In this document: one piece after another, positions 51,882 through 60,380 of the stretch
How positions within the stretch are numbered: position 1 is the first letter of the stretch
Layout of the letters: each line of letters begins with the position of its first letter
Origin: Planococcus rifietoensis
GTDB lineage: Bacteria; Bacillota; Bacilli; Bacillales_A; Planococcaceae
Length of the DNA: 64,000 nucleotides
Reading direction: 5' to 3'
NCBI RefSeq assembly: GCF_001465795.2
Contig: NZ_CP013659.2
Span: 2,126,501 to 2,190,500, forward strand
The notes under the pieces: generated by a model
The model's database searches: none
Told to the model about the DNA's origin: nothing
What the model saw: the letters and a program-made list of their open reading frames with translations, nothing else
Program-made: the position numbers and the translations under genes

Positions 51882-53513
51882 TTATTGTGTTTTTTCAGCC
51901 CACTTCAAGTACGGGTAACGGTTGACATAGTAGGCAATGTTTTCGTAATCCTGGTTGACCATATACGTGTTTTTGTAGAAATAGACCGGCATAAACGGCA
52001 TATCTTCCAATAGGATTTCTTCTGCTTGGTGAAGCAATTCGTAGCGCTTCGCCTGATCTTGTTCAACTTTCGATTCCGCCATGATGGAATCGTATTCTTC
52101 ATTTACCCAGCCAGTGCGGTTGTTCGGGCTGTCGCCCAAATAGTAATCCAAGTTGACGACAGGATCCAAGAAGATTCCGATCCAACCCATGCGGGCCATT
52201 TGGAAATTCCCTTGTTTTGTCGTATCCAGGTAAGTTCCCCATTCCTGGTTCGCCAAGCTTACATCGACATCCAAGTTATTGCTGAGCATTTCCTGTACCG
52301 CTTCTGCTATCTTTTTGTGGTTTTCTGAAGTATTGTACATCAAGGTTACTTCAGGGAGCGTATCCCAGCCTTCTTCAGCCATGCCTTCTTCCAGTAATTG
52401 CTTAGCTTCTTCAATATTTTCTTCGAAATAATCTCCGCCGACTTCACGGAAATCGCCTTCTGGTGTCTCTGCACCCTCTGGTACCATTGCATAAGCTGGC
52501 GTTTCTCCAGCTAGCGTTACATTATCGGTAAGTGACTGGCGGTCAACCGCCATTGCAAAGGCTCTGCGGACTTTAGCATTGTTGAAAGGCTCTTCTTCTA
52601 CATTGAACATGTACATATATGTTCCGTAGTATGGCACTTCCATGTATTCTTCATTTTCGCGTTCCGAAGCGATGACATCTGTCGGCAAGGTCATGACCAA
52701 GTCAAGTTCGCCTGTTTTGAACATTTGATAGTACGTTGTCGCTTCGTTGACCAACTCAAATGTGACTTTCTCCATTTTCACTTCTTCTTCACCATAGTAC
52801 TCGTCGTTCTTTTCGATGACGACATTGCTTTCATGCTGCCATTCGGTCATTTCAAACGGCCCGTTGCTGACATAAGTATCCGCTTCAGCTGCCCAGTTTT
52901 CATCCGCTTCAACAGCTTTCTGTTGAACAGGGTAGAATGTCCAAAGCGTCAATAGGCTATCCATATAGCCAAGCGGTGCATTCAACTCCACTTCGAATGT
53001 CATATCGTCAACTGCAGTGATTCCAACATCCTCTACACTGCCTTCGCCTTTATTGTAAGCTTCCGCCCCTTTGATATAGTACATATAAAAGGCGAACGGG
53101 CTTCCTGTATCAGGGTTCAAGACGCGCTCCCAAGCGAATTCAAAATCGTTTGCTGTTACAGGTGAACCATCGGACCATTTTGCATCTTCACGCAAAGTGA
53201 AAGTATAAGTTTTGCCATCTTCTGATACCGAGACATCTTCAGCTGCGCCAAGCACCGGGTTGCCTTCTTCATCGCGTGTATACAAACCTTCGAAAATATG
53301 ATCCAGTACCCACCCCGATGTCGTATCTGTCGCAATGGCCGGATCGATCGCCGGCGGTTCAGTCATCGCATTGACGACGATCTCCTGTTTGATGTCCGAG
53401 TCGCCGCCGCTATCGCCTGATTGCGCAGTGTCTTCGCCGCCACCTCCGTAGCAGCCTGCGAGTGCCGTGGACGTTGCGAGCATGATGCTGATTGGAAATA
53501 ACCATTTCTTCAT
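51882..53513 (-). CDS. oppA: Oligopeptide ABC transporter substrate-binding lipoprotein
   Basis: This 543-residue SBP family 5 protein has a lipoprotein signal peptide with lipobox LAGC at about 18-21, a Gly/Asp/Ser-rich linker and the family signatures PPAIDPAIATDT, TFTLREDAKWSDGSPVTANDF and RRAFAMAVDRQSL. It binds peptides outside and delivers them to the OppBC channel. GGGGAG lies 6-7 nt before ATG. It follows oppF by 21 nt. Confidence 0.92.
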   Translation of the reverse strand: MKKWLFPISIMLATSTALAGCYGGGGEDTAQSGDSGGDSDIKQEIVVNAMTEPPAIDPAIATDTTSGWVLDHIFEGLYTRDEEGNPVLGAAEDVSVSEDGKTYTFTLREDAKWSDGSPVTANDFEFAWERVLNPDTGSPFAFYMYYIKGAEAYNKGEGSVEDVGITAVDDMTFEVELNAPLGYMDSLLTLWTFYPVQQKAVEADENWAAEADTYVSNGPFEMTEWQHESNVVIEKNDEYYGEEEVKMEKVTFELVNEATTYYQMFKTGELDLVMTLPTDVIASERENEEYMEVPYYGTYMYMFNVEEEPFNNAKVRRAFAMAVDRQSLTDNVTLAGETPAYAMVPEGAETPEGDFREVGGDYFEENIEEAKQLLEEGMAEEGWDTLPEVTLMYNTSENHKKIAEAVQEMLSNNLDVDVSLANQEWGTYLDTTKQGNFQMARMGWIGIFLDPVVNLDYYLGDSPNNRTGWVNEEYDSIMAESKVEQDQAKRYELLHQAEEILLEDMPFMPVYFYKNTYMVNQDYENIAYYVNRYPYLKWAEKTQ

Positions 53514-53534
53514 ATAATTCTCCCCTGTCTATTT

Positions 53535-54521
53535 TTAATATAAATGACAAGCAACCCAATGCTCGTCTTCTACCTGTTTCCATTCCGGGTCTTTAGCAGC
53601 GCAAATATCCATGGCGTGAGGGCAGCGTGTACGGAACCGGCAGCCGCTCGGCGGATTCGTCGGACTCGGCGGATCGCCCATCAGCACGATGCGTTCGCGT
53701 TTCGCAGTTCGCGGGTTGGCTTTTGGAATCGCTGAAAGCAAAGCTTGTGTATACGGATGAAGCGGGTTGCGGAACATATCGTCACTATTCGACAGTTCCA
53801 TCATTTTCCCTAAGTACATGACACCGATGCGGTCACTGATATGCTTGACCATGCCCAAATCATGGGCAATGAACAGATAAGTCAGCCCTTCCGTTTCTTT
53901 CAACTCTTCCATCAAATTGATCACTTGCGCCTGGATGGATACATCAAGAGCGGAAATTGGTTCATCTGCAACAATGAATTTCGGCTCTACCGCAAGTGCC
54001 CTCGCGATGCCGATCCGTTGCCGCTGCCCACCGCTGAATTCATGCGGGAAGCGCTTAGCGTGCTCTGGACGCAAACCGACACGCTCCAGCAATTCGTAAA
54101 TTCTCTCGGTGCGCTGTTTTCCTTTCGCCAATTTATAGGCATCAATGCCTTCAGCAATAATTTCACCGACACGCATTCTTGGATTCAAAGACGCATGGGG
54201 ATCCTGGAAAATAATTTGCATCTCCTTGTTTACATTGCGTGCCGTTTCGCGGTCTAGATCGAGTACATTCTGGTCGTTATAGATAATCTCTCCTGAGGTT
54301 GGCGACTGCAAGCCGACCAGCGTTTTGCCGAGAGTGGATTTGCCGCTCCCGCTTTCGCCCACGAGACCGAAAGTTTCACCACGCCGAATTTCGATCGAGA
54401 TGTCATCAACCGATTTGACGGTTTGGCCATCTTTGACATTGAAATATTTTTTTAATGAGCGTATTTCCACCAAATTGTCCTGTACAGCTTTTGTGTTGGC
54501 ATCTGTCAGTTCTTTCACCAT
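53535..54521 (-). CDS. oppF: Oligopeptide ABC transporter ATPase (OppF-like)
   Basis: The 328-residue protein has Walker [10 protein letters not shown], the Q-loop in FQDPHASLNP, signature SGGQRQRIGIARAL, Walker B FIVADEPISALD and the C-terminal oligopeptide-ABC extension with Cys residues (GCRFRTRCPHAMDIC), which commonly holds an iron-sulfur cluster or metal. The start overlaps oppD by 7 nt with GGAGTGG upstream. Confidence 0.92.
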   Translation of the reverse strand: MVKELTDANTKAVQDNLVEIRSLKKYFNVKDGQTVKSVDDISIEIRRGETFGLVGESGSGKSTLGKTLVGLQSPTSGEIIYNDQNVLDLDRETARNVNKEMQIIFQDPHASLNPRMRVGEIIAEGIDAYKLAKGKQRTERIYELLERVGLRPEHAKRFPHEFSGGQRQRIGIARALAVEPKFIVADEPISALDVSIQAQVINLMEELKETEGLTYLFIAHDLGMVKHISDRIGVMYLGKMMELSNSDDMFRNPLHPYTQALLSAIPKANPRTAKRERIVLMGDPPSPTNPPSGCRFRTRCPHAMDICAAKDPEWKQVEDEHWVACHLY

Positions 54522-55570
54522 TTCTGCCCACTCCCTACTGTCTCAGCTTGTTGTTTTTCCTGTGTTTTCGGGGCAAACTCATGATCTACTTTCGGAGACC
54601 GTTCATCGTTGAGCCAGCATTTCGCGTGATGGCCTTCGTTGATTTCAAACGCTCCAGGCATCTTCTCAACACAAATGTCCATTGCAAATTCGCAGCGTGG
54701 GGCAAAAGGACAGCCTTTAGGCGGAGCGAATAAATCAGGCGGAGAGCCTTCAATCGGAATCAATTTCTTTTTCTCCGGACCTTCAACATCAGGTATGGAA
54801 TTGAGAAGGCCCCATGTATACGGATGTTTCGGATTCTCAAACAGATCAAATACCGTTCCGCTTTCAACCATCATGCCGCCATACATGACCATGACCCGCT
54901 GTGCAGTTTCTGCCACGACGCCAAGGTCGTGCGTGATGAGGATAATCGATGTATTGGTTTTTTCTTGAATGTCTTTCATTAATTCCAGCACTTGCGCTTG
55001 GATCGTCACATCAAGTGCGGTTGTCGGTTCATCGGCAATCAATAAATCCGGTTTGCAGGCAAGCGCGATAGCGATCATCGCTCGTTGCCGCATGCCGCCA
55101 CTGAATTCATGCGGATACTGATGATAGCGTTCCTCAGGGTTCGGAATGCCGACCAATTTGATCATTTCGATTGCTTTGGCTTTCGCTTCTTTTTTGGAAA
55201 CATTTTGGTGGGCGATGACGCCTTCTGCGATTTGTTTCCCAACGACCATGGTCGGATTCAAAGAAGTCATCGGGTCCTGGAAAATCATCCCGATTTTCGA
55301 ACCTTTAATTTTGCGCAGCTCCCTTTTGGAGAGTTTCAGCAAGTCTTGTCCTTGAAAATCGATGGTGCCGCCCTTGATGATGCCGGGCGGGGTCGGGATG
55401 AGCCCCATGATCGTTTGAACGGTAACACTCTTCCCGCTTCCGCTTTCTCCGACAATCGCAACCACTTCACCTTTATTGACATGAAACGATACGTCCCGAA
55501 CTGCCTTGACTTGCCCGCCATATGTCTTGAAATTCACTTCCAGATTGTTTACTTCCAGTATTCGGTCCAT
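54515..55570 (-). CDS. oppD: Oligopeptide ABC transporter ATPase (OppD-like)
   Basis: This 351-residue ATPase has Walker [11 protein letters not shown]-loop [10 protein letters not shown], signature [14 protein letters not shown], Walker [13 protein letters not shown] and the C-terminal [15 protein letters not shown] motif. It pairs with OppF to power peptide import. AGGAGG lies 7-8 nt before ATG. Confidence 0.92.
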   Translation of the reverse strand: MDRILEVNNLEVNFKTYGGQVKAVRDVSFHVNKGEVVAIVGESGSGKSVTVQTIMGLIPTPPGIIKGGTIDFQGQDLLKLSKRELRKIKGSKIGMIFQDPMTSLNPTMVVGKQIAEGVIAHQNVSKKEAKAKAIEMIKLVGIPNPEERYHQYPHEFSGGMRQRAMIAIALACKPDLLIADEPTTALDVTIQAQVLELMKDIQEKTNTSIILITHDLGVVAETAQRVMVMYGGMMVESGTVFDLFENPKHPYTWGLLNSIPDVEGPEKKKLIPIEGSPPDLFAPPKGCPFAPRCEFAMDICVEKMPGAFEINEGHHAKCWLNDERSPKVDHEFAPKTQEKQQAETVGSGQKW

Positions 55571-55582
55571 CGTTTTGCCTCC

Positions 55583-56524
55583 TTACTTCCGTGCTCGTGG
55601 ATCAAGAGCATCTTGAATTCCATCACCCAGTGAATTGAATGCAAACATCGTCAGCGCGATCATGAATCCTGGGAAGAATAACCTCCACCACTGTCCGCTT
55701 AGGATAACGCCAAGCGAATCGTTCGCCATCGTTCCCCAGCTGGCAAATGGCGCTTGAACACCGAGTCCGAGAAAGCTTAAAAAGGCTTCCGCAAAGATAG
55801 CTGTCGGGATGGTGAACGTTAGATTGATGATGATGATGCCCATCGTATTGGGCAATAAATGACGGGAAATGATTTTCGGATGCGAAGTTCCGAGCTTTTC
55901 CGCTGCCAATACGTATTCCTGTGATTTTAATTGTAGAATCTGCCCGCGGATAATCCGGGCCATGCCAACCCATCCCGTAATGGATAGGGCAATGATGATC
56001 GTGACGATCCCTGGTTCCATGATGACCATCAGCAAAATAACGACCAATAGATATGGAATTCCGTAAAGAATTTCGACGATGCGCATCAGGACATTGTCTA
56101 CCTTATCGCCGGCTTTCCCGCGCCCTGCCATATAGCCGGACACTCCACCGATGATGACGCCGAGTGCTAAATCGATAAACGCTGCGACAAATCCGATGGT
56201 CAACGAGACGCGCGCTCCTTGCCATGTGCGTGCCCACATATCACGGCCGAGGTCATCGGTACCGAACCAATGATCAGCGGATGGAGGCTGGTTGGTATTG
56301 GTCAACTCCTGTTCAGATGCGCTATACGGTGTCATTGCCGGGCCGAACAGGGCAAAAAAGATAATGATCGCGAGTAAGATTAATCCCAAAAGCGCTAATT
56401 TATTTTTTATAATACTGAGAAATGTTTCTTTCCAAATTCCAAGGCTTGGGCGTTCAATGACATCTGTTTGCTGCCTTTCCGGATCAATCGGCCGGAATAA
56501 AGCGTCGTCCCCTACTTTTACCAC
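55583..56524 (-). CDS. oppC: Peptide ABC transporter permease (OppC-like)
   Basis: This 313-residue permease has six segments, with the N-terminal OppC_N domain (WKETFLSIIKNKLALLGLILL), HWFGTDDLGRDMWAR and the EAA-type loop AAEKLGTSHPKIISRHLLPN. I prefer the GTG at 56522-56524, 2 nt past the previous stop, with AAGGGGG 7 nt upstream; the TTG at 56530 is only 1-2 nt from that site. Confidence 0.9.
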   Translation of the reverse strand: MVKVGDDALFRPIDPERQQTDVIERPSLGIWKETFLSIIKNKLALLGLILLAIIIFFALFGPAMTPYSASEQELTNTNQPPSADHWFGTDDLGRDMWARTWQGARVSLTIGFVAAFIDLALGVIIGGVSGYMAGRGKAGDKVDNVLMRIVEILYGIPYLLVVILLMVIMEPGIVTIIIALSITGWVGMARIIRGQILQLKSQEYVLAAEKLGTSHPKIISRHLLPNTMGIIIINLTFTIPTAIFAEAFLSFLGLGVQAPFASWGTMANDSLGVILSGQWWRLFFPGFMIALTMFAFNSLGDGIQDALDPRARK

Positions 56525-56526
56525 CG

Positions 56527-57453
56527 TCAATCCCCCTTACTGGTCAGCTTGATTCTCGGGTCGATCAATCGATAGGAAATGTCGATCAAGAACAAAGTAA
56601 CGACTAAGATGACACTAAAGAATACAGTCGTTCCCATGATGACCGGATAATCCCGATTGAAAATGCTGTCCACAAAATATTTTCCGATTCCCGGAATGGC
56701 AAAAATCTTTTCGATGACGAACGTGCCTGTGATCAACGCAACGAATAGCGGGCCAATAAAGGAAACAACCGGCAAAATCGCATTGCGGATACCGTGGCTG
56801 ATGACGATCTTAACCGATGACAAGCCTTTGGCATCAGCAGTTTTAATGTAGTTTTGGTTCATGACCTCCAGCATGCTCGACCGCATGAATCGGGCAACGA
56901 CTGCTAGAGGTGTTGTCGCAAGGGCGATTGTCGGCAGCACCGAATGCTGGAATGTTCCCCAGGAGGCAACCGGCAATAAGCCCCATTCAACTGCGAAGTA
57001 ATTAATCAATAAAGGTGCCAGAATAAAACTCGGAACCGAAATCCCGATAATGGCAAAAATCATTGCCGAATAATCGGGCAGCTTGTTATGGTTCAGCGCT
57101 GCCACTATCCCCAGCAATAAGCCGAAGAATAAGGCAACGATAATCGACTGGATGCCGAGTGTCGCGGAGGCCGGGAAACCGGCAATTAAAATATCATTGA
57201 CTGTCCGTGTTTCTGATTGAATGGATGGGCCGAGATCCAAAGTGACAAGATTCTTCAAATACAGTGCATACTGGACCGGAACCGGTTCATCCAAATTATA
57301 TTTTGCCCGCATGTTTTCAACGACTTCTTCCGGCAGAACATCTGCATCGGAAGCGAACGGATCTCCCGGTATCATTTTCATAATCAGGAAGGTCAGTGAT
57401 GCGATTACCCAAATCGTCAGGAGCATTGTCAAAAATCTTTTTACAATATACAT
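56527..57453 (-). CDS. oppB: Peptide ABC transporter permease (OppB-like)
   Basis: This 308-residue permease has the N-terminal MYIVKRFLTMLLTIWVIASLTF block, MIPGDPF, and the EAA loop TADAKGLSSVKIVISHGIRNAILP. It makes a heterodimer with OppC. It lies 32 nt after the D-aminopeptidase gene. GGTGGTG upstream of ATG is a weak ribosome site. Confidence 0.92.
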   Translation of the reverse strand: MYIVKRFLTMLLTIWVIASLTFLIMKMIPGDPFASDADVLPEEVVENMRAKYNLDEPVPVQYALYLKNLVTLDLGPSIQSETRTVNDILIAGFPASATLGIQSIIVALFFGLLLGIVAALNHNKLPDYSAMIFAIIGISVPSFILAPLLINYFAVEWGLLPVASWGTFQHSVLPTIALATTPLAVVARFMRSSMLEVMNQNYIKTADAKGLSSVKIVISHGIRNAILPVVSFIGPLFVALITGTFVIEKIFAIPGIGKYFVDSIFNRDYPVIMGTTVFFSVILVVTLFLIDISYRLIDPRIKLTSKGD

Positions 57454-57485
57454 GCCTTACACCACCGTCCTCTTATTGATTAAAC

Positions 57486-58334
57486 TCACGCATTAACGCT
57501 TCCTAAAACCCCGTTGGTCGCTGTCATCGCGATGATCACGCAGCCCCACATATGTTTGTATGCCGTGACGACATCCTCGCATGTAAAACGGATACTTTTC
57601 GGGCCCGTCATTTCTACACTTGGAATCGTGGTCGTCATCATCGCCTGTTGGGATCCTTTGAATTGAATATCAAATGTGACCGGGCCTTTAAGTTCTAAAG
57701 GCTGATGCTTTTTAGCATTTGTGACGGCGAGCTCCGCTTTTGCCCGAATGGCTTTTTGGGCTTCTTCCGGATGCAGTAGTTCTGCGGCGAAACGATCCAC
57801 CGCTCGCTTGGTAACGGCTGCTTCGATATTTGGCAGCGTTTCCTGTACTTCCGCGATATAGGCATCATCCCCGCTCGTGAAAATCGGCGGTACGCCAAAT
57901 GCTCCTGCGACATAAGCGTTCATCTCAGTCTCTCCGACGACTTCGCCATTGATTTTCATTTCGTTTACGCAAATACCTGCAAGCGTGTGGCTGATGACTG
58001 CGGTTTCGGATCCGCCTTCCCGGCCATGATGGCCAACGAACATGATGCCATCAAAGCTATCATCCAGCCCTTCCAATTGACACATCACACGATTATTTCC
58101 AGACACCAAGCGTGCACGCGGATCCAACTCCTCAATCAGGATATTCGACATATTGCCATGCCCATCGGCAACTACGATTTCTTTCGCTCCACCGCTTATT
58201 GCGCCTTCGATCGCGGCATTGACATCCGCTGTCATGAGCTTGCGAAAGCGTTGATATTCGGATGGGGTTTTTAATTGCTGGTTGGTCGCGACACCTGAAA
58301 TGCCTTCCATATCAGCTGAAATAAAAATTTTCAT
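57486..58334 (-). CDS. dppA: D-aminopeptidase (DppA, M55)
   Basis: This 282-residue M55 protein begins MKIFISADMEGISGV, where Asp8 and Glu10 bind zinc, and continues with VVADGHGNMSN and FVGHHGREGG. B. subtilis DppA forms a decameric D-Ala-D-Ala-cleaving aminopeptidase and is also the first gene of its dpp transport operon. The arrangement here (peptidase, two permeases, two ATPases, binding protein) is similar. AAAGGAGGG lies 7 nt before ATG. It suggests use of D-amino-acid peptides from wall turnover or neighbours. Confidence 0.92.
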   Translation of the reverse strand: MKIFISADMEGISGVATNQQLKTPSEYQRFRKLMTADVNAAIEGAISGGAKEIVVADGHGNMSNILIEELDPRARLVSGNNRVMCQLEGLDDSFDGIMFVGHHGREGGSETAVISHTLAGICVNEMKINGEVVGETEMNAYVAGAFGVPPIFTSGDDAYIAEVQETLPNIEAAVTKRAVDRFAAELLHPEEAQKAIRAKAELAVTNAKKHQPLELKGPVTFDIQFKGSQQAMMTTTIPSVEMTGPKSIRFTCEDVVTAYKHMWGCVIIAMTATNGVLGSVNA

Positions 58335-58350
58335 CTGTTGTTCCCTCCTT

Positions 58351-58377
58351 AATAAACGAAATATTCCGTCATTTATT
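58351..58377. promoter_or_regulatory. Imperfect inverted repeat before dppA
   Basis: AATAAACGAAAT faces CCGTCATTTATT with 8-9 matching pairs. AT-rich imperfect dyads are typical Lrp-family sites, and the adjacent gene encodes such a regulator. Confidence 0.45.
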
Positions 58378-58389
58378 CTTAAAAAATAT

Positions 58390-58839
58390 TTATCGAATGT
58401 ACTCGAATGTGTTTTTGAAGACGTCTAATTGAATGATCGTGTTAACGTCTGTTACTTCTTCTATTTCAGTGATCGCGTACACTACTTCTGTAATTTTTTC
58501 TTGATCTTTGACCGTAATCTGGACCAGAAGCGGATATTCACCTGAGGTTACCGTTATATAGCGGATCGGTGGGATTTGTTTCAGTTCTTCGATGACTTTT
58601 TGCATCGAGCGCGATTTCACTTTCATCTGGATGATCGCTCCAGCTTTCAAACCGACCGCAATGGGGTTGACGATGCCAACGACATCCAATATTTCCTTGT
58701 CCAATAAATTTTTATACCGTAAACGAATCGTTTTTTCCGTCACTTGCAGGTTTTTCGACAGTTCAGCAAAAGATATCCTGCCATCCTGCGACATCATCTT
58801 GATGATGCCATGATCGAGTTCGTCCAGTTCGTAATACAT
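58390..58839 (-). CDS. Lrp/AsnC-family regulator of the dpp region
   Basis: This 149-residue protein has an N-terminal winged helix (LDHGIIKMMSQDGRISFAELSKNLQVTEKTIRLRYKNLLDKEIL) and a RAM domain (YITVTSGEYPLLVQITVKD). AAGGTGG lies 3-4 nt before ATG. It is 55 nt upstream of dppA on the same strand and divergent from the amidohydrolase, so both may be targets. Direct evidence is lacking. Confidence 0.88.
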   Translation of the reverse strand: MYYELDELDHGIIKMMSQDGRISFAELSKNLQVTEKTIRLRYKNLLDKEILDVVGIVNPIAVGLKAGAIIQMKVKSRSMQKVIEELKQIPPIRYITVTSGEYPLLVQITVKDQEKITEVVYAITEIEEVTDVNTIIQLDVFKNTFEYIR

Positions 58840-59017
58840 ATGCCACCTTCTCTCTGATTCTTTATCACTACCGGAAACCGGTACTAATTCTTTTTTCGCT
58901 ACTCCTTTACAATATTCAAAATATATTTTATTATCTAAAAAAGGAATTAACGATTATTTTATAGTATGTATTTTTATAAATCAATCCTTTTTTTTATAAA
59001 TTCTGGGAGGTTTTTTA

Positions 59018-60139
59018 ATGATAGCGATTACAAATTCAACCATTTTTGACGGCAAAGGCCGCCAGCACGAAGATCATAGCCTGTTAATCAAAGACGGCAA
59101 AATCGAAGGAATTTTTTCTGGACAAAAGGTGCCAGAAGGATATGAAGTGATTGATGCAGCCGGCAAAATGGTGACACCGGGATTGATCGACGTTCATACC
59201 CATTTAGGCGTTGCAGAAGAAGGCGTTGGCAAAGAAGGGCAAGATTTCAATGAAACCAGTTCTGCCACAACTCCTCAAATCCGTGCAATTGACGGCATCA
59301 ACCCAATGGAAAAAGGATTTGACGATGCACGGCGCGCTGGTGTTACTACCGTTCAAGTCATGCCCGGCAGTGCCAACGTCATCGGCGGCGAAATGGTCGT
59401 CTTGAAAACGGTCGGGCACATCGTCGATGAAATGGTCATCAAATCCCCTTCCGGCATGAAAGCCGCAACTGGCGAAAACCCGAAACGATTCCACGGAGAA
59501 AAAGGAAAAATGCCAGTGACTCGCATGGGTGTGGCTGCGTTAATCCGCGAAAAGCTAATCGAAGCGCAAAACTATTTGGACAGTGACAAAAAAGAACGCA
59601 AACTGGATATGGAAAACTTAGCAAAAGTATTGAAAAAGGAAATTCCTTTGCGCGTTCATGCTCATCGCGCGGATGACATTCTAACGGTCCTGCGCATCAA
59701 GCGTGAATTCGATATCGACCTCACCATTGAACATTGCACAGAGGGCCATCATATCGCAGACTATATCGCTGGCCATGATGTTCGCGTGTCGGTCGGGCCG
59801 ACCATGTCCAGCCGCTCGAAAGTCGAACTTAAAGACAAAGGGTGGCACACCGCCAAAGTCTTGCTGGATGCAGGCGTCCCATGTTCTTTGACGACCGATC
59901 ACCCGGTTGTCGGAATTGAATACTTAGTCACCAGCGCTATCCACGCCATCCGGCACGGTCTGGGCGAACAGCAAGCACTGACTGCATTGACGCTCGACGC
60001 AGCCAAACATCTCGGCGTCGAAGACCGTATCGGTTCCATTGAAGCTGGCAAAGACGCAGATTTGGTCATCTGGAGCGGCAATCCTTTCGACCTTCGCAGC
60101 ACAGTTGAGCAAGTTTTCATCGATGGCAAGAAAATTTGA
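59018..60139 (+). CDS. Amidohydrolase (imidazolonepropionase/dihydroorotase-like)
   Basis: This 373-residue metal-dependent amidohydrolase has VTPGLIDVHTHLG (metal His pair, about 51-63), PLRVHAHRADDI (about 212-223), IEHCTEGHH and LTTDHPVVG with the metal Asp, then LGVEDRIGSIEAGKDADLVIWSGNPF. Enzymes of this subgroup hydrolyse cyclic amides, isoaspartyl or acyl-amino-acid bonds. Beside the D-peptide operon and its regulator, a role in peptide or N-acyl-amino-acid breakdown is a reasonable guess. GGGAGG lies 8 nt before ATG. Confidence 0.87.
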   Translation: MIAITNSTIFDGKGRQHEDHSLLIKDGKIEGIFSGQKVPEGYEVIDAAGKMVTPGLIDVHTHLGVAEEGVGKEGQDFNETSSATTPQIRAIDGINPMEKGFDDARRAGVTTVQVMPGSANVIGGEMVVLKTVGHIVDEMVIKSPSGMKAATGENPKRFHGEKGKMPVTRMGVAALIREKLIEAQNYLDSDKKERKLDMENLAKVLKKEIPLRVHAHRADDILTVLRIKREFDIDLTIEHCTEGHHIADYIAGHDVRVSVGPTMSSRSKVELKDKGWHTAKVLLDAGVPCSLTTDHPVVGIEYLVTSAIHAIRHGLGEQQALTALTLDAAKHLGVEDRIGSIEAGKDADLVIWSGNPFDLRSTVEQVFIDGKKI

Positions 60140-60151
60140 CCATAGAAAAAA

Positions 60152-60182
60152 GCCGCATCCATTTCGATGGATGCGGCTTTTT
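60152..60182 (+). terminator. Terminator with UUCG loop after the amidohydrolase
   Basis: Same sequence as the hairpin at 49372-49402 (11-bp stem, UUCG loop, then T5), again joined directly to a REP quartet. Confidence 0.92.
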
Positions 60183-60183
60183 G

Positions 60184-60376
60184 AATTGTGTGATGCACAG
60201 GGACGTTTGCGTATCGAAATCGCGCTGTGACAGGATTTCTGTCACTGGAATTGTGTGGTGCACAGGGACACCACCTATCCTGCCTACGCGAATTGTGTGA
60301 TGCACAGGGACAATCTCATACCGAAATCCCGCTACATCAGCATTTCGTCCCCGAGAATTGTGTGGTGCACAGGGAC
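60184..60376 (+). repeat. REP quartet 2 (two 65-bp doublets)
   Basis: Four copies at 60184-60204, 60249-60269, 60291-60311 and 60356-60376, start-to-start 65, 42 and 65 bp. The first doublet and linker are nearly identical to quartet 1. It ends 4 bp before the stop of the subtilisin-CWB2 gene. Confidence 0.9.
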
Positions 60377-60380
60377 AAAA

